64,000 nt of DNA, taken from Dama dama (Eukaryota > Chordata > Mammalia > Artiodactyla > Cervidae). The stretch is taken from NCBI RefSeq assembly GCF_033118175.1, contig NC_083701.1, forward strand, positions 10,869,501 to 10,933,500. Direction: 5' to 3'. Both the position numbers and the translations under genes were made by a program. The stretch's first letter is position 1. Each line of letters begins with the position of its first letter. Shown piece by piece: positions 21,801 to 30,984 of this stretch. A model generated the notes under the pieces. That model had not been told where the DNA came from and did no database searches. It saw nothing but the letters and a program-made list of their open reading frames with translations.

Positions 21801-22404
21801 TTACATAATCTTGATGTTCTACAGCTTCTTTTGAAGCTGGATATTTCAAAGATGTTTAACAGCCCTGAGCAGCGCCACGGCACTAAGAAATGAGAAACAC
21901 CCCAGTCCAGTTTTCAAGTTCTGACCGTCCAAGTCCTGTGCACATCACCAAACAAGATCCATGGCATCAAATAGCCCTGAACTGAAGAGGGGATTGTGCT
22001 GGCTTGTCTCCTGGCTGTCTCCCACAGAGGAGATGTGGATTGTTCAGGTGATGTTGGCAGGAAGGGGAGGGAACAGGTTGCCATCTGGAGGAGATCTTGT
22101 TTCTGTGAGATTTTGTGAAGGTGGACACACCAGAGGGCAGCCAAGCCCACCTGAAGATGCACTGCCTCAGGCCATCATGAAGTCAAGACAATAACCCCAA
22201 CATTATGAAAAGCAGACTGCTTTTCTGACCTACGCTATCCTGGGATGCCCAGGAAGACCTCGGATAATAGAACAGGGAGTAGAAGATTATGGAGGGTGAC
22301 CCTGGGTCCAGGGCTCCTATCAACTAACTTTATTCTAGGCAACTTATTCTAGGTCATGTGTTTTAAACAACCGGTGACTGGTGAGTGTGTAAACCAAATA
22401 AGGA
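21801..22404. other. Intergenic, nothing recognised
   Basis: No repeat or gene that I can name. Short frames lack domains. Confidence 0.45.
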
Positions 22405-22725
22405 TTTAAAATTATTTATTTATTTGGCCGTGGTGGGCCTTCGTCGCTGAGCGTGGGCTTTCTCTAGTTGCGGTGAGCAGGGGTCAGCCCCTCTCTAGCT
22501 GCAATGTGCGGGCTTCTCGTTGCGGTGGCTTCTCTTGCTGCGGAGCAGAGGCTGCAGCAGTTGCCACATGCCTCATGGTTGCGGCCCACGGGTCCCAGAG
22601 CTCAGACTAAGAACAGGCTTAGTTGTTCTGTGGCATGTGGAATCTTTCCAGACCAGGATCAAACCCATGACCTCTGCATTGGCAGGTGGATTTCTAACCA
22701 TTGGACCACTAGGGAAATCCCAAAT
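22405..22725 (-). mobile_element. Full-length CHR-type SINE
   Basis: The antisense counterpart of the long CHR form. It begins with TTATTTATTTGGCC and ends with GGACCACTAGGGAAATCCC, the reverse complement of the usual head. Confidence 0.8.
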
Positions 22726-23859
22726 AAGCATTTAAAAAAAAAAAAACTAAATGGAAGTATAAAAGGTGGTAAATATAGCAAAGACAGTGTATATGAAACT
22801 TTTGTTTGAGTCACATATGCACATATACAGAATGTGAATATTACAGGATGACAACATAATATCTATTTCTACCTTAGAAGAGCCGTTTACATTTTTGAAA
22901 ACCAGCACTTTGGGTGATAGGATTATATATTTATATTCTTCATTTTTTCTTCACTAAATTTTTAACTTTACACAATAAAAATGTTTTACTTTTGTGATAA
23001 CTGAAGAGTGGGATCTTTTCAATTTTTCATTATAGCAAATTCAATTGTACAGAAAAATTGAAATAATAATACAATGAACCCCTGTATACCCTTCCTCTAG
23101 GTTTACCAATTAATAGCACTTGATCAAATTTGATATCATGACCCTTTACCCCTAAGTTCTTCTAACTCCCAAGGTCGGGAACATGATCACAAAGCAATTG
23201 ACCTGTTCAGGATTTTACCAAAGATACAGTGTTAGTTAATATACAGTCCATGTTTAACTCTCCCTGATTATCTTAATAATGTCTTAAAACCATAGTTTTC
23301 TTTTTGCTTTTTTTGTTGTTGAATCATTCAGTGAATCAATTATTGCACATTGCATTTAATTATTCTTAAAAGCACATATTTTTTCATTTTCAAAAATAGA
23401 AAGCAGGAGAGGGCAGAGCAGATGAAGTACCCCTCACCTCCATACTGCGTACTGGGGTGTATGCTCTGTTCACATTTGAGACTGAGGTGGCTACTGTTAC
23501 ACAGGGCAATGGGGACCCGAGATGTGCCCATCGTCCCTTACAGGTTTCTTTAGCTCCTGACTGGGTGCAAGTAATGATGTTGAACCCTTGGTAGAAACCA
23601 GGGACAACAGAGCAGAACTCACGTTCCAGCTTCCGTATTTACCCTCTGAGTGATCTTGATTTATCCACCTCTCCTTGGTTTCTTACCTGTCCACGGAATT
23701 ATCACAGTGCTCATCTCCAATGGCTGTCATGAAGAATTCAAAGGTACAGTTTACAGATAGCTAGCTCATCACCAGTATTCCAAAAATATTAGCTACAGTT
23801 ATTAAGACTGTTATCTTGGTTCTCATCAAAGATCTTAATTAAGACATGCCAACAGATCA
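22726..23859. other. Intergenic with ancient L1M-like and MIR-like remnants
   Basis: About 23030-23300 resembles the antisense 3' part of an old mammalian L1 (ACAATGAACCCCTGTATACCC). About 23570-23760 resembles an MIR. The rest, including the AT-rich 22740-23000, is not recognised. Confidence 0.45.
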
Positions 23860-24068
23860 TTGGGCTTCCCTGATAGCTCAGTGGTAAAGAATCCAACTGC
23901 AATGCAGGAGACGCGGGTTCGATACCTGGGTTGAGAAAATCCCCTGAAGAAGGAAATGGCAACCCACTCCAGTTTTCTCACCTGGAGAATCCCATGGACA
24001 GAGGAGCCTGATGAGCTACAGTCCGTGGGGTCACAGAGAGTCGACTTAGCGACTAAACAGCAATAGCA
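23860..24068 (+). mobile_element. Bov-tA SINE
   Basis: A full-length sense copy from GGGCTTCCCTGATAGCTCAG to GAGAGTCGACTTAGCGACT. Confidence 0.92.
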
Positions 24069-25827
24069 GACCATCACTTTGAGATGGCCCAATGGCTTGT
24101 GCATCAAAAATGAAGCTTCAACATATCAACCACAAAGTTGTGTGCAAGGATGAAAAGAGCAAGGACACGACACGCCAGGGAGAAGTTCCTCCTCACCTCT
24201 TCCTTTCCTATAGTCTCTGCTAGTCTTTGCTTCTCTTTTTCCAGGATAGTAGGAACAGTAGCTAGTAGGTCCATTTCATTGATGCAACAAGAGGTACATG
24301 ACAAGATGAGACCAGAATCCTATTTGGAATCCCAATTCCTTTGCTAACTTCACTCGTAAGGTTTGGGTCCCCATATGACCGCTCTGAGCCTCAATTTCCC
24401 TAGCTGAAAAATTAGAAGTATTGGCCTGGATCCTCTCTTCCAATCTGCACATCCCCTGATTCTATGGCTTGGGTTAAAACAACAACAGTCCAACCTGAGC
24501 GCTGATTCTGACACACACAAAAAAATTAGCCTGAGGTCAAGAAAAGGAAGAGAATGGAGAACAAGGTGCTGTTAAAATAGCAGCAGACAAATTATTTCTT
24601 TATTTCTCACAACTCTCAAATGCAGAACTAACAAAGCATTGGTTTAGCTTTATATATTCTTAGATATGATCAGTAGTCTTCACTCCATGGAACCAAAAAC
24701 AAAGCTACAAGTCTGTCCAACAGGTACAGAAATAGAGACTCTGGGTCAGCCCCTCAAGTCACGGACTCTTCTCAACCATGTTCAAAGTCAAGCAAAGAAA
24801 ATATTCCAGAATTTTTTTCATTAATCTTCATATATTTCCCAAATAGTTGGGACTCTGAATGAGAATTTGTGGATCCTGAAGTATTTCAATTAATTTAACA
24901 ACCATAAATCCCCTTTACAAGATTTTATCTTTATATCATTCCATGTTTGATCAACCACATCTAGGCTGCAGTCTACCAACAGCACTCTGGACCAGACAAA
25001 AGAAATCAGATTCACACCATGGGCTTCTTCCATGCAGGAACACTCTGCTTCTTATGCTGGAAATACAGTGGGCAATTTAAACCATCAGCTCCACCATTAT
25101 GCTATCTGCTTGAAAATCTCAACAGAAAAATTTATTAACAGGCATCTGACAGGGAGGACAGAAAGATTCAATCCATTGTACCAACTCCAGGGCAGAGGCG
25201 TTACCTGTGATAGTTACCTGTGATGGAGAAAGTATTCATGTAGCTAAGATTTACCAAGTGCCTACTTTTTGCCAAGAACAGTGCTGACGCTTATGATGGA
25301 ATCCCATCTCTCTGGATCTGTGTCCTTCCCACCCATAAGATGTAGGACAGCATCTGAGAGCTTACAGAGTAATTGATTCACTAACATAAAATCCTGCATA
25401 GCATCCACATGGACCAGGGTCCCACTTTACAGCATCAGGGGTGGGTCACACACACTTTATGTAACACATTTCTGCCGCCCCCCCGCCCCCAGACCTGCTC
25501 AAACCTGATCTCACTCTCACTTTGTGGTGATTTTTCCTGGTCTTACTCAGCCTTATGACTAGTGGGTCTGGTAGGAAGTTCATGGCTCACAATAAGAAGT
25601 TCTGGCCAGAAGCCAGTGGTATAGAGAGGCACTATGCAATTTAAGAAACAAAAAATTATTTGTTAACATCACTACTGTCTATTGATGAGAAAGAAACTAC
25701 TGGCTGGTGAAATGTAAAGTGTTGGGGGGGTGGGATTGTTCATGTTATTAGTCACTAGTCATTAATCACTAATCACTAGCCATTTAATTAGTCACTAATT
25801 GAAAAGGGCAAGGCTTTTGCAATGATT
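24069..25827. other. Intergenic, mostly unrecognised
   Basis: A faint MIR-like piece lies near 24350-24450 and an L2/MIR-like phrase near 25235-25300. A C-rich stretch is at 25476-25492. No gene is seen. Confidence 0.45.
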
Positions 25828-26120
25828 TTCTTTTTTAACAAAATTGTTTTTCATTGGAGAATAATTGCTTTATGACATGGTGTTGGTTTCTGCCATACAT
25901 CAACAAAAGTTTTGCTGTCTTAAGAAGGTTCTGCTTTTTATGGGTACCCAGAGGGAAAGTGGGGTGGAATGAAACTGGGAGATTGGGATTGAGATACATA
26001 CACTATTGATACTATATGTAAAATAGACAGCTAATGAGAACCTGATGTATAGCACAGGGAACTCTACTCAATGCTCCGTGGGGATCTAAATGGGAAGGCA
26101 ATCAAATAAGAGGTGATCAT
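25828..26120. mobile_element. L1 3'-end fragments in opposite orientations
   Basis: 25828-25908 is an antisense L1 tail (CATTGGAGAATAATTGCTTTA). 25940-26115 is sense L1 3'UTR (CTGGGAGATTGGGATTGAGA, AGCACAGGGAACTCTACTCA). The arrangement may be two insertions or a rearranged one. Confidence 0.65.
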
Positions 26121-26144
26121 CAAAAGCATATTTCCATTACACTG

Positions 26145-26380
26145 GGTACAATTCCACTCCTTGCTTAGGATTTCAGACCATAGTCTTGAACTCACATCTT
26201 CAAATCACCCCTTGTCTCCTCTTTGTTGACTAAGCTCCAGTCATATTGGTCTCCTTCTACCTTGCTTCTGCACCAGCAGTGCCCCCTCTAATAACTGGCT
26301 GTTTCTTATCCTTTGGGTTTCAGCTTCAGTCATCTTCTTACAGAGGTTTTCCCTAATCACCATTTTAAAAGCAGTAAGTT
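26145..26380 (+). repeat. L2-like ancient LINE fragment
   Basis: Wording such as TTTGGGTTTCAGCTTCAGTC and CAGAGGTTTTCCCTAATCACC matches the L2 3' region as I recall it. It is highly diverged. Confidence 0.5.
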
Positions 26381-26384
26381 CTTT

Positions 26385-26845
26385 CTAAAAACTTTGTTGT
26401 TGGATTATAGTTGTTTTACAATGCTGTGTTAGCTTCTACAGTACAGCAAAGTGAACCAGCCACACACACATCAGGTTCAGGTTGTTGGCTGCTCAATCGT
26501 GTCTGACTCTTTGCAACCCCATGGACTGTAGCCCACCAGGCTCCTCTGTCCACGGAACTCTCCAGGCAAGAATACTGGAGTGGGTTGCCGTTCCCTTCTC
26601 CTGGGGATCTTCCTGACCAGCGATTGAACTCGAGTCTCCTCATTGGCAGGTGGATTCTTCATCACTGTGCCACCTGGGAAGCCCACATTGGCATACAGCC
26701 GATTAACAACGTAGTGATAGTTTCAGGTGAATAGCAAAGGGACTCAGCCACACACATGCTCCCCCAAACCCCCCCATCCACGCTGCCACTGAACATCAAG
26801 CAGAGTTCCCTGTGCTATACAGTAGGTCCTTCAACATCTGATTTT
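26385..26845 (-). mobile_element. L1 3' end split by a Bov-tA
   Basis: Antisense L1 terminus (TTGGATTATAGTTGTTTTACA) at 26385-26476, then further L1 3'UTR (GAGTTCCCTGTGCTATACAG) at 26687-26845. Confidence 0.78.
26477..26686 (-). mobile_element. Bov-tA SINE inside L1
   Basis: A full-length antisense copy from GGTTGTTGGCTGCTCAATCG to GTGCCACCTGGGAAGCCC. Confidence 0.92.
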
Positions 26846-27547
26846 AAGAAAACCACCTTGGCTTCCATATAGAAAAAGGGTTGGAGAAGAATAAAGTGGG
26901 AACAGGAGGCCTATCAGAAGGCTACTACAATAGCCCGTGTGATATGAAGTTCATCCTTGTTACTTTCAATCCTCTCCCCTATGAGAGCACACCAAACACC
27001 TATAACACTCGCGATGGCCCACCTGTTTCTAAATCCAGCACAAGAGCATTCAAAAGAAAAGCTCCATGATGCAAGTGAGATATTTCCTTCAACATCAAAA
27101 CTTCTGCTCTTTCCAAAGCCTTGAGCAGTGACTAATAAAATGAATAACTGCAACACCCCCCCACAAACACTCTAAATTAAGAACTTAACACTCCATTTAT
27201 AGTACCCTTTACCTGGAAGAATTAACACCAGATGCAGAAGAATGGCAGTGATTAGTAATTTTCTCCCATGAGAGCCGTTTTTAGAAAGGATACAGATTGT
27301 GCTCTCACTGCACCCCCTCCGTTCCACCCCCTCCCAGCTGTTTCCTCAAGCTGGGTTCCCACTCACCTGACTGACAGTAGAACTCATAGGGAGGGAACAT
27401 CTCAGTACAGAGAGGGATGAGACCCCCAGACCTCCAATCTGGGAAACTAGCTACACTAAAAACAGTAATGATAGTATAATGGCAATCATTTGTTGAGACC
27501 CTACTATGGGTCAGGCATTCTATTGAGAACTTAATGTGCCTTTTAAA
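26846..27547. other. Intergenic, MIR-like end
   Basis: Mostly unrecognised. About 27465-27545 resembles MIR/L2 wording (TTGTTGAGACCCTACTATGG) and is cut by the next SINE. Confidence 0.45.
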
Positions 27548-27740
27548 ATGGGGCTCCCCTGGAAGCTCAGATGGTGAAGAATCTGCCTGCACTTCAGGAA
27601 ACCCAGGTTTGATCCCTGGGCCGGGAAGATCCCTTGGAGAAGGAAATGGCTATCCACTCTAGTATTCTTGCCTAGAGGAGCCTGGCAGGCTACAGTCCTT
27701 GGGTGGCAAAGAGTCAGACACGACTAAGCATGCATGCTTT
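27548..27740 (+). mobile_element. Bov-tA SINE (internal deletion)
   Basis: A sense copy lacking about 15 bases after CTTGCCTAGAG, where GAATCCCATGGACA is expected. Confidence 0.88.
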
Positions 27741-28164
27741 TTACAAGTCCTGAGATACCAAGTTATTATCTAGGATCCCACTGGAACCTTAGCAGGTGTC
27801 CCCAGCACAGCAAAATGGCACAAGCCACATAGAGTATAAATAGTACAGTGGTCGCTTGGTATTTACAAGAATCCAAGCTTCTATCTATTCAAATGTCATC
27901 TTACCTTGTTATCTATCTTCCAACCCTGAGTTTGAATCTCTGGGTCCTCTCTTGCTCTGCTGTCCTACTTGTTGACTACTTAAAAAAAATTTTTTTTTCA
28001 TCTCCCCGCCAGCCTGCATGGACTAAGTCCCCAGGCTTCAGTGAGCGCCTATGTCCTGGAGGCTCCTGCCCTCATCACAGGCGTCCTGTAAAGACCATCA
28101 TGCTGACTTGCGTGGGTGAAACCTGGCTGTATGTTTCTCACCGCCCTTCTCTGATTGGTCCCGG
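27741..28164. other. Intergenic, nothing recognised
   Basis: A short A/T run lies near 27980-28000. No gene or named repeat is seen. Confidence 0.4.
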
Positions 28165-28335
28165 GGAGTTTTTTTAATTTGAGGATAACTGTTTTACAAT
28201 ATTGTGTTGGTTTCTGCTGTACAACGTCAATTAGCTGTCTGTATACATATATCCCCTCCCTCTTGGACCTCCTTCCCACCTCCCCCATGCCACCCCTCTA
28301 GGTCATCACAGAGCATCAAGCTGACCTCAGTCCCA
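28165..28335 (-). mobile_element. 5'-truncated L1 3' end
   Basis: Antisense terminus, TTTTTTTAATTTGAGGATAAC to CATCAAGCTGACCTCAGTCCC. Confidence 0.75.
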
Positions 28336-28514
28336 GGGATTTAGAGAGAAACCTTCACTGCAGGAGAAACATGATACCACTTTCAGCAAATTAACCTTCA
28401 TTTAATGAGGTGTTGTATAACCTGATTTTTTTTTTCAATTATCTAACTTTTCTTCCTGCCCCAGGTTCCCTACATAGCCAGCCAATTTCAACCACACACG
28501 TCTGCATGAGTCAT

Positions 28515-29010
28515 CACAGCTGATGGCAAAAATAGCCACCACCGTTCTTCACTCCTCCCTGGATCTGAGCACTTTCCGGCACCACTTTACGGCTCTTTCC
28601 ATCAAAGGAAAGGGGGGTCTGTTTCATTGCGCTTTTTACCTGAACCAGCCTTGTGATGCTTGGGTCGATGGAATGTGGTGGGAGCAATGGGCCACCAGTC
28701 CCGAGTCCAGACCCCCAAGAGCCCTTGCACGGCATTGCTCCCTGCAGTGTGAGCAAGCCCAGGCCAGCCTGCTGGAGGACGGGAGACCATCCTCCAGGAA
28801 AACCGTGGAACACCAGCCAAGCTCCCGAAGCAGAGCCATCTAGTGACCTGGAGCTGCTTGCAGGCTAGATGAGGAAGCCAGCTGAAACCAGACCTAAGCA
28901 GCCTGAAGCACAGGCTAAGGAGCAGTAAGCGTTTGTGGCTGCTTGACATCACAAAGTTCGGGAAGGTTTGTTACCCATCACCAGATAACTGATGCAGCCA
29001 GGAACCTGCA
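28515..29010 (+). mobile_element. MLT1-type LTR (ancient ERVL-MaLR)
   Basis: The order of blocks matches an old mammalian MaLR-type LTR as I recall it: a GAATGTGGTGGGAG block, then CCAGTCCCGAGTCCAGACCC, then CAGCCTGCTGGAGGACGGGAG, then a 3' end reading GGTTTGTTACCCATCACCAG with AACTGATGCAGCC. No internal viral genes are seen. Short frames on both strands within it are meaningless. Confidence 0.6.
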
Positions 29011-29039
29011 CAGCTATTGGAGGAAATTGTCCAAATCAC

Positions 29040-29200
29040 CATGTGCTATCTTCCTCTTTATCAATCTTCTCCACTGAACTGAAACCTTAAGAACAGAGAT
29101 GGAAATATATTCGTTCTGGTATTCCCAGTGCCTAACACAGGGCAGGCTCAAGAGACATAAAATGAATAAGTAAATGAATGAATGAACACAAATGTCCCTA
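29040..29200 (+). repeat. L2 3'-end fragment
   Basis: The stretch AGTGCCTAACACAGGGCAGG followed by AATGAATAAGTAAATGAATG is the typical L2 terminus. Confidence 0.6.
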
Positions 29201-29856
29201 GATGCCATATAGATGTGTTAATATATGATATTTGTTTTTCTCTGACTTACTACACTCTGTATGACAGACCTTAGGTCCATCCACATAACTACAAATGACC
29301 CAGTTTTGTTCCTTTTATGGCTGAGTAGTATTCCATTGTATATATGTACCACATCTTTATTCATCTATCAGTGGACATTTAGGCTGCTTCCATGTCCTGG
29401 TTATCGTAAATAGTGCTGCAGTGAACATTGGGGTACATGTGTCTTTTTGCATTATGGTTTTCTCAGAGTATATGCCCAGTAGTGGCATTGCTGGGTGATA
29501 TAGTAGCTCTACTTTTAGCTTTTTAAGGAACCTCCATACTGTTCTCCATAGTGGCTGTATCAGTTTACATTCCCACCAACAGTGCAAGAGGAGTCCCATT
29601 TCTCCACACTCTCTCCAGCATTTATTGTTTGTGGATTTTATGATGACGGCCCTTCAGACTGGTATTTGCAGGGGTCAGGAGTCATGACCCAGATGCAAAG
29701 AATGGACTTGTGGACACAATGTGGGGGAAGGGAAGGGTGGGACAAACTGGGAGAGTAGCATTGACATATATACACTAGAATGTGTAGAACCGACAGCCAG
29801 TGGGAAGGCTGAATAGCACAAGATCAGCTCGGTGCTCTGTGATGACCTGGAGTGGT

Positions 29857-29887
29857 GGTGGGGGGAGGGAGGGTGGGGGGGGGGGGG
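29857..29887 (+). repeat. G-rich tract
   Basis: GGTGGGGGGAGGGAGGGTGGG followed by a G run, inside the L1 3'UTR. Four or more G-runs make G-quadruplex formation plausible. Confidence 0.8.
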
Positions 29888-29962
29888 TTCAAGAGGGAGG
29901 AGATACATGTATACATAAAGCTGATTCAGTTTGTTGTACACCAGAAACTAATGCAATATTTT

Positions 29963-29982
29963 AAAGCAATTATACTCCAATT
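29963..29982. repeat. Left target-site duplication of the MORC2 retrocopy
   Basis: AAAGCAATTATACTCCAATT is repeated at 34091-34110 with one mismatch (A to G). It is preceded by TTTT/AAAG, close to the L1 endonuclease preference. The sequence is also part of an L1 tail, so the repeat alone is not proof, but it brackets the retrocopy exactly. Confidence 0.8.
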
Positions 29983-29999
29983 AGCCGGAGGCCTCGGGG

Positions 30000-30161
30000 A
30001 CCTGGGGCTTCGGGGAGTGCGCGAGGCAGGCCGGGTTGTGTGCACTGGTGGAGACAAAGAGGTGGCGGTGGCGGCCTCGGCAGAGCAGCCCTAGACGCCG
30101 AATTTTGCAGTGTGAGTCCTGTCACCATCTCATCTAGCCCGGCGCGAGGGCGGCTGGTCTC

Positions 30162-30198
<37 letters not shown>

Positions 30199-30480
30199 AA
30201 GTGGCGGCAGCGCCTGGTTCCCAGAGCGCCCTGCGGTTGTTGGGTTCCAGTTCCGTGGAGAGGGACAAAGGCAGCTGTGAGCGCCGGGCAAGGCCCAGTC
30301 GGGTGGTGAGCTCCCCACTGCCCTCGATCCGGGCCTTGAAAACTGGGACTAACTTGTCTCCGTGAGGAGAAGACCACGGGGACCGAGGCCTGGTGAGGGC
30401 CTGAGGGGCTGAGGCCGCTCCGCTGTCTGAGGGCCAGGGGGCGGGGCGCGGCCCGCCTGAGTTGATTGGGTGGGTCAGTT
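30000..30480 (+). promoter_or_regulatory. CpG-rich 5' leader of the MORC2 retrocopy
   Basis: This roughly 480-base stretch is much richer in CpG and G+C than the AT-rich L1 sequence on either side, with many CpG dinucleotides still present. It derives from the parent's 5' exon(s) and contains (CGG)12. GC-rich leaders copied with a retrogene can act as promoters. No TATA box is seen and no activity can be read from sequence. Confidence 0.5.
30163..30198 (+). repeat. (CGG)12 trinucleotide repeat
   Basis: Twelve perfect CGG units in the 5' leader of the MORC2 retrocopy, flanked by TCTCG and AAGTGGCGGC. Confidence 0.97.
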
Positions 30481-30984
30481 CTGTGGCGCCTTAGTGGGCC
30501 ACTGTGAGGTAATTTGACTCACTACCCTGAGGAGATCGGGGCGCACAGCAAGCTCCGTTTGATCTGGGCTTTGAAAACGGAAATCAGTCTTCAGCGCTTA
30601 GGAAATCTTTCAGTTAGTAGGTGGTGAAGCCGGAACTAACGCCATATACACTTGAGCAACATCGTGGTCGCCAGTTTGGGGCTTATTTAAGGATCCTGGG
30701 ATCACTGATGGCGAAGACATGTGTGGCTGTCCAGTTTTACGACTGAAGTTGCTAGACTTCAGGATTGTGGTTAAAGAACTGGAGACATCACCACACTCAT
30801 GGCTCTCACGAATTACAGCAGTCTGAATCGAGCTCAGCTAACCTTCGAATATCTACATACAAATTCAACCACTCATGAATTCTTGTTTGGTGCTCTTGCT
30901 AAACTAGTTGATAATGCAAGAAATGCTGATGCCACGAGAATTGCTATTTATGCAGAAAGGCGAGAGGACCTTTGAGGAGGATTT

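Larger units (their letters stand above)
29213..29982. mobile_element. L1 with 5' inversion (twin-priming type)
   Basis: 29213-29668 is antisense L1 ORF2 3'-end sequence; its minus strand encodes GLLLHCWWECKLIQPLWRT. From about 29670 the orientation flips to sense 3'UTR (AATGGACTTGTGGACACAATG) and runs to the canonical end AAAGCAATTATACTCCAATT. A 5' part inverted against an intact 3' part is the signature of twin priming. The element's last bases are found again beyond the MORC2 retrocopy, at 34091-34125. Confidence 0.75.

Noticed and set aside
29014..29208. Short minus frame with a hydrophobic start, considered as a signal peptide
   Set aside because: It lies in an L2 tail; the hydrophobic stretch comes from an AT-rich repeat.
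30040..30309. Frames with Arg or Pro runs across the CGG repeat
   Set aside because: They lie in the 5' leader of the MORC2 copy and are repeat-driven. Non-canonical translation of CGG runs is known elsewhere but nothing here supports it.
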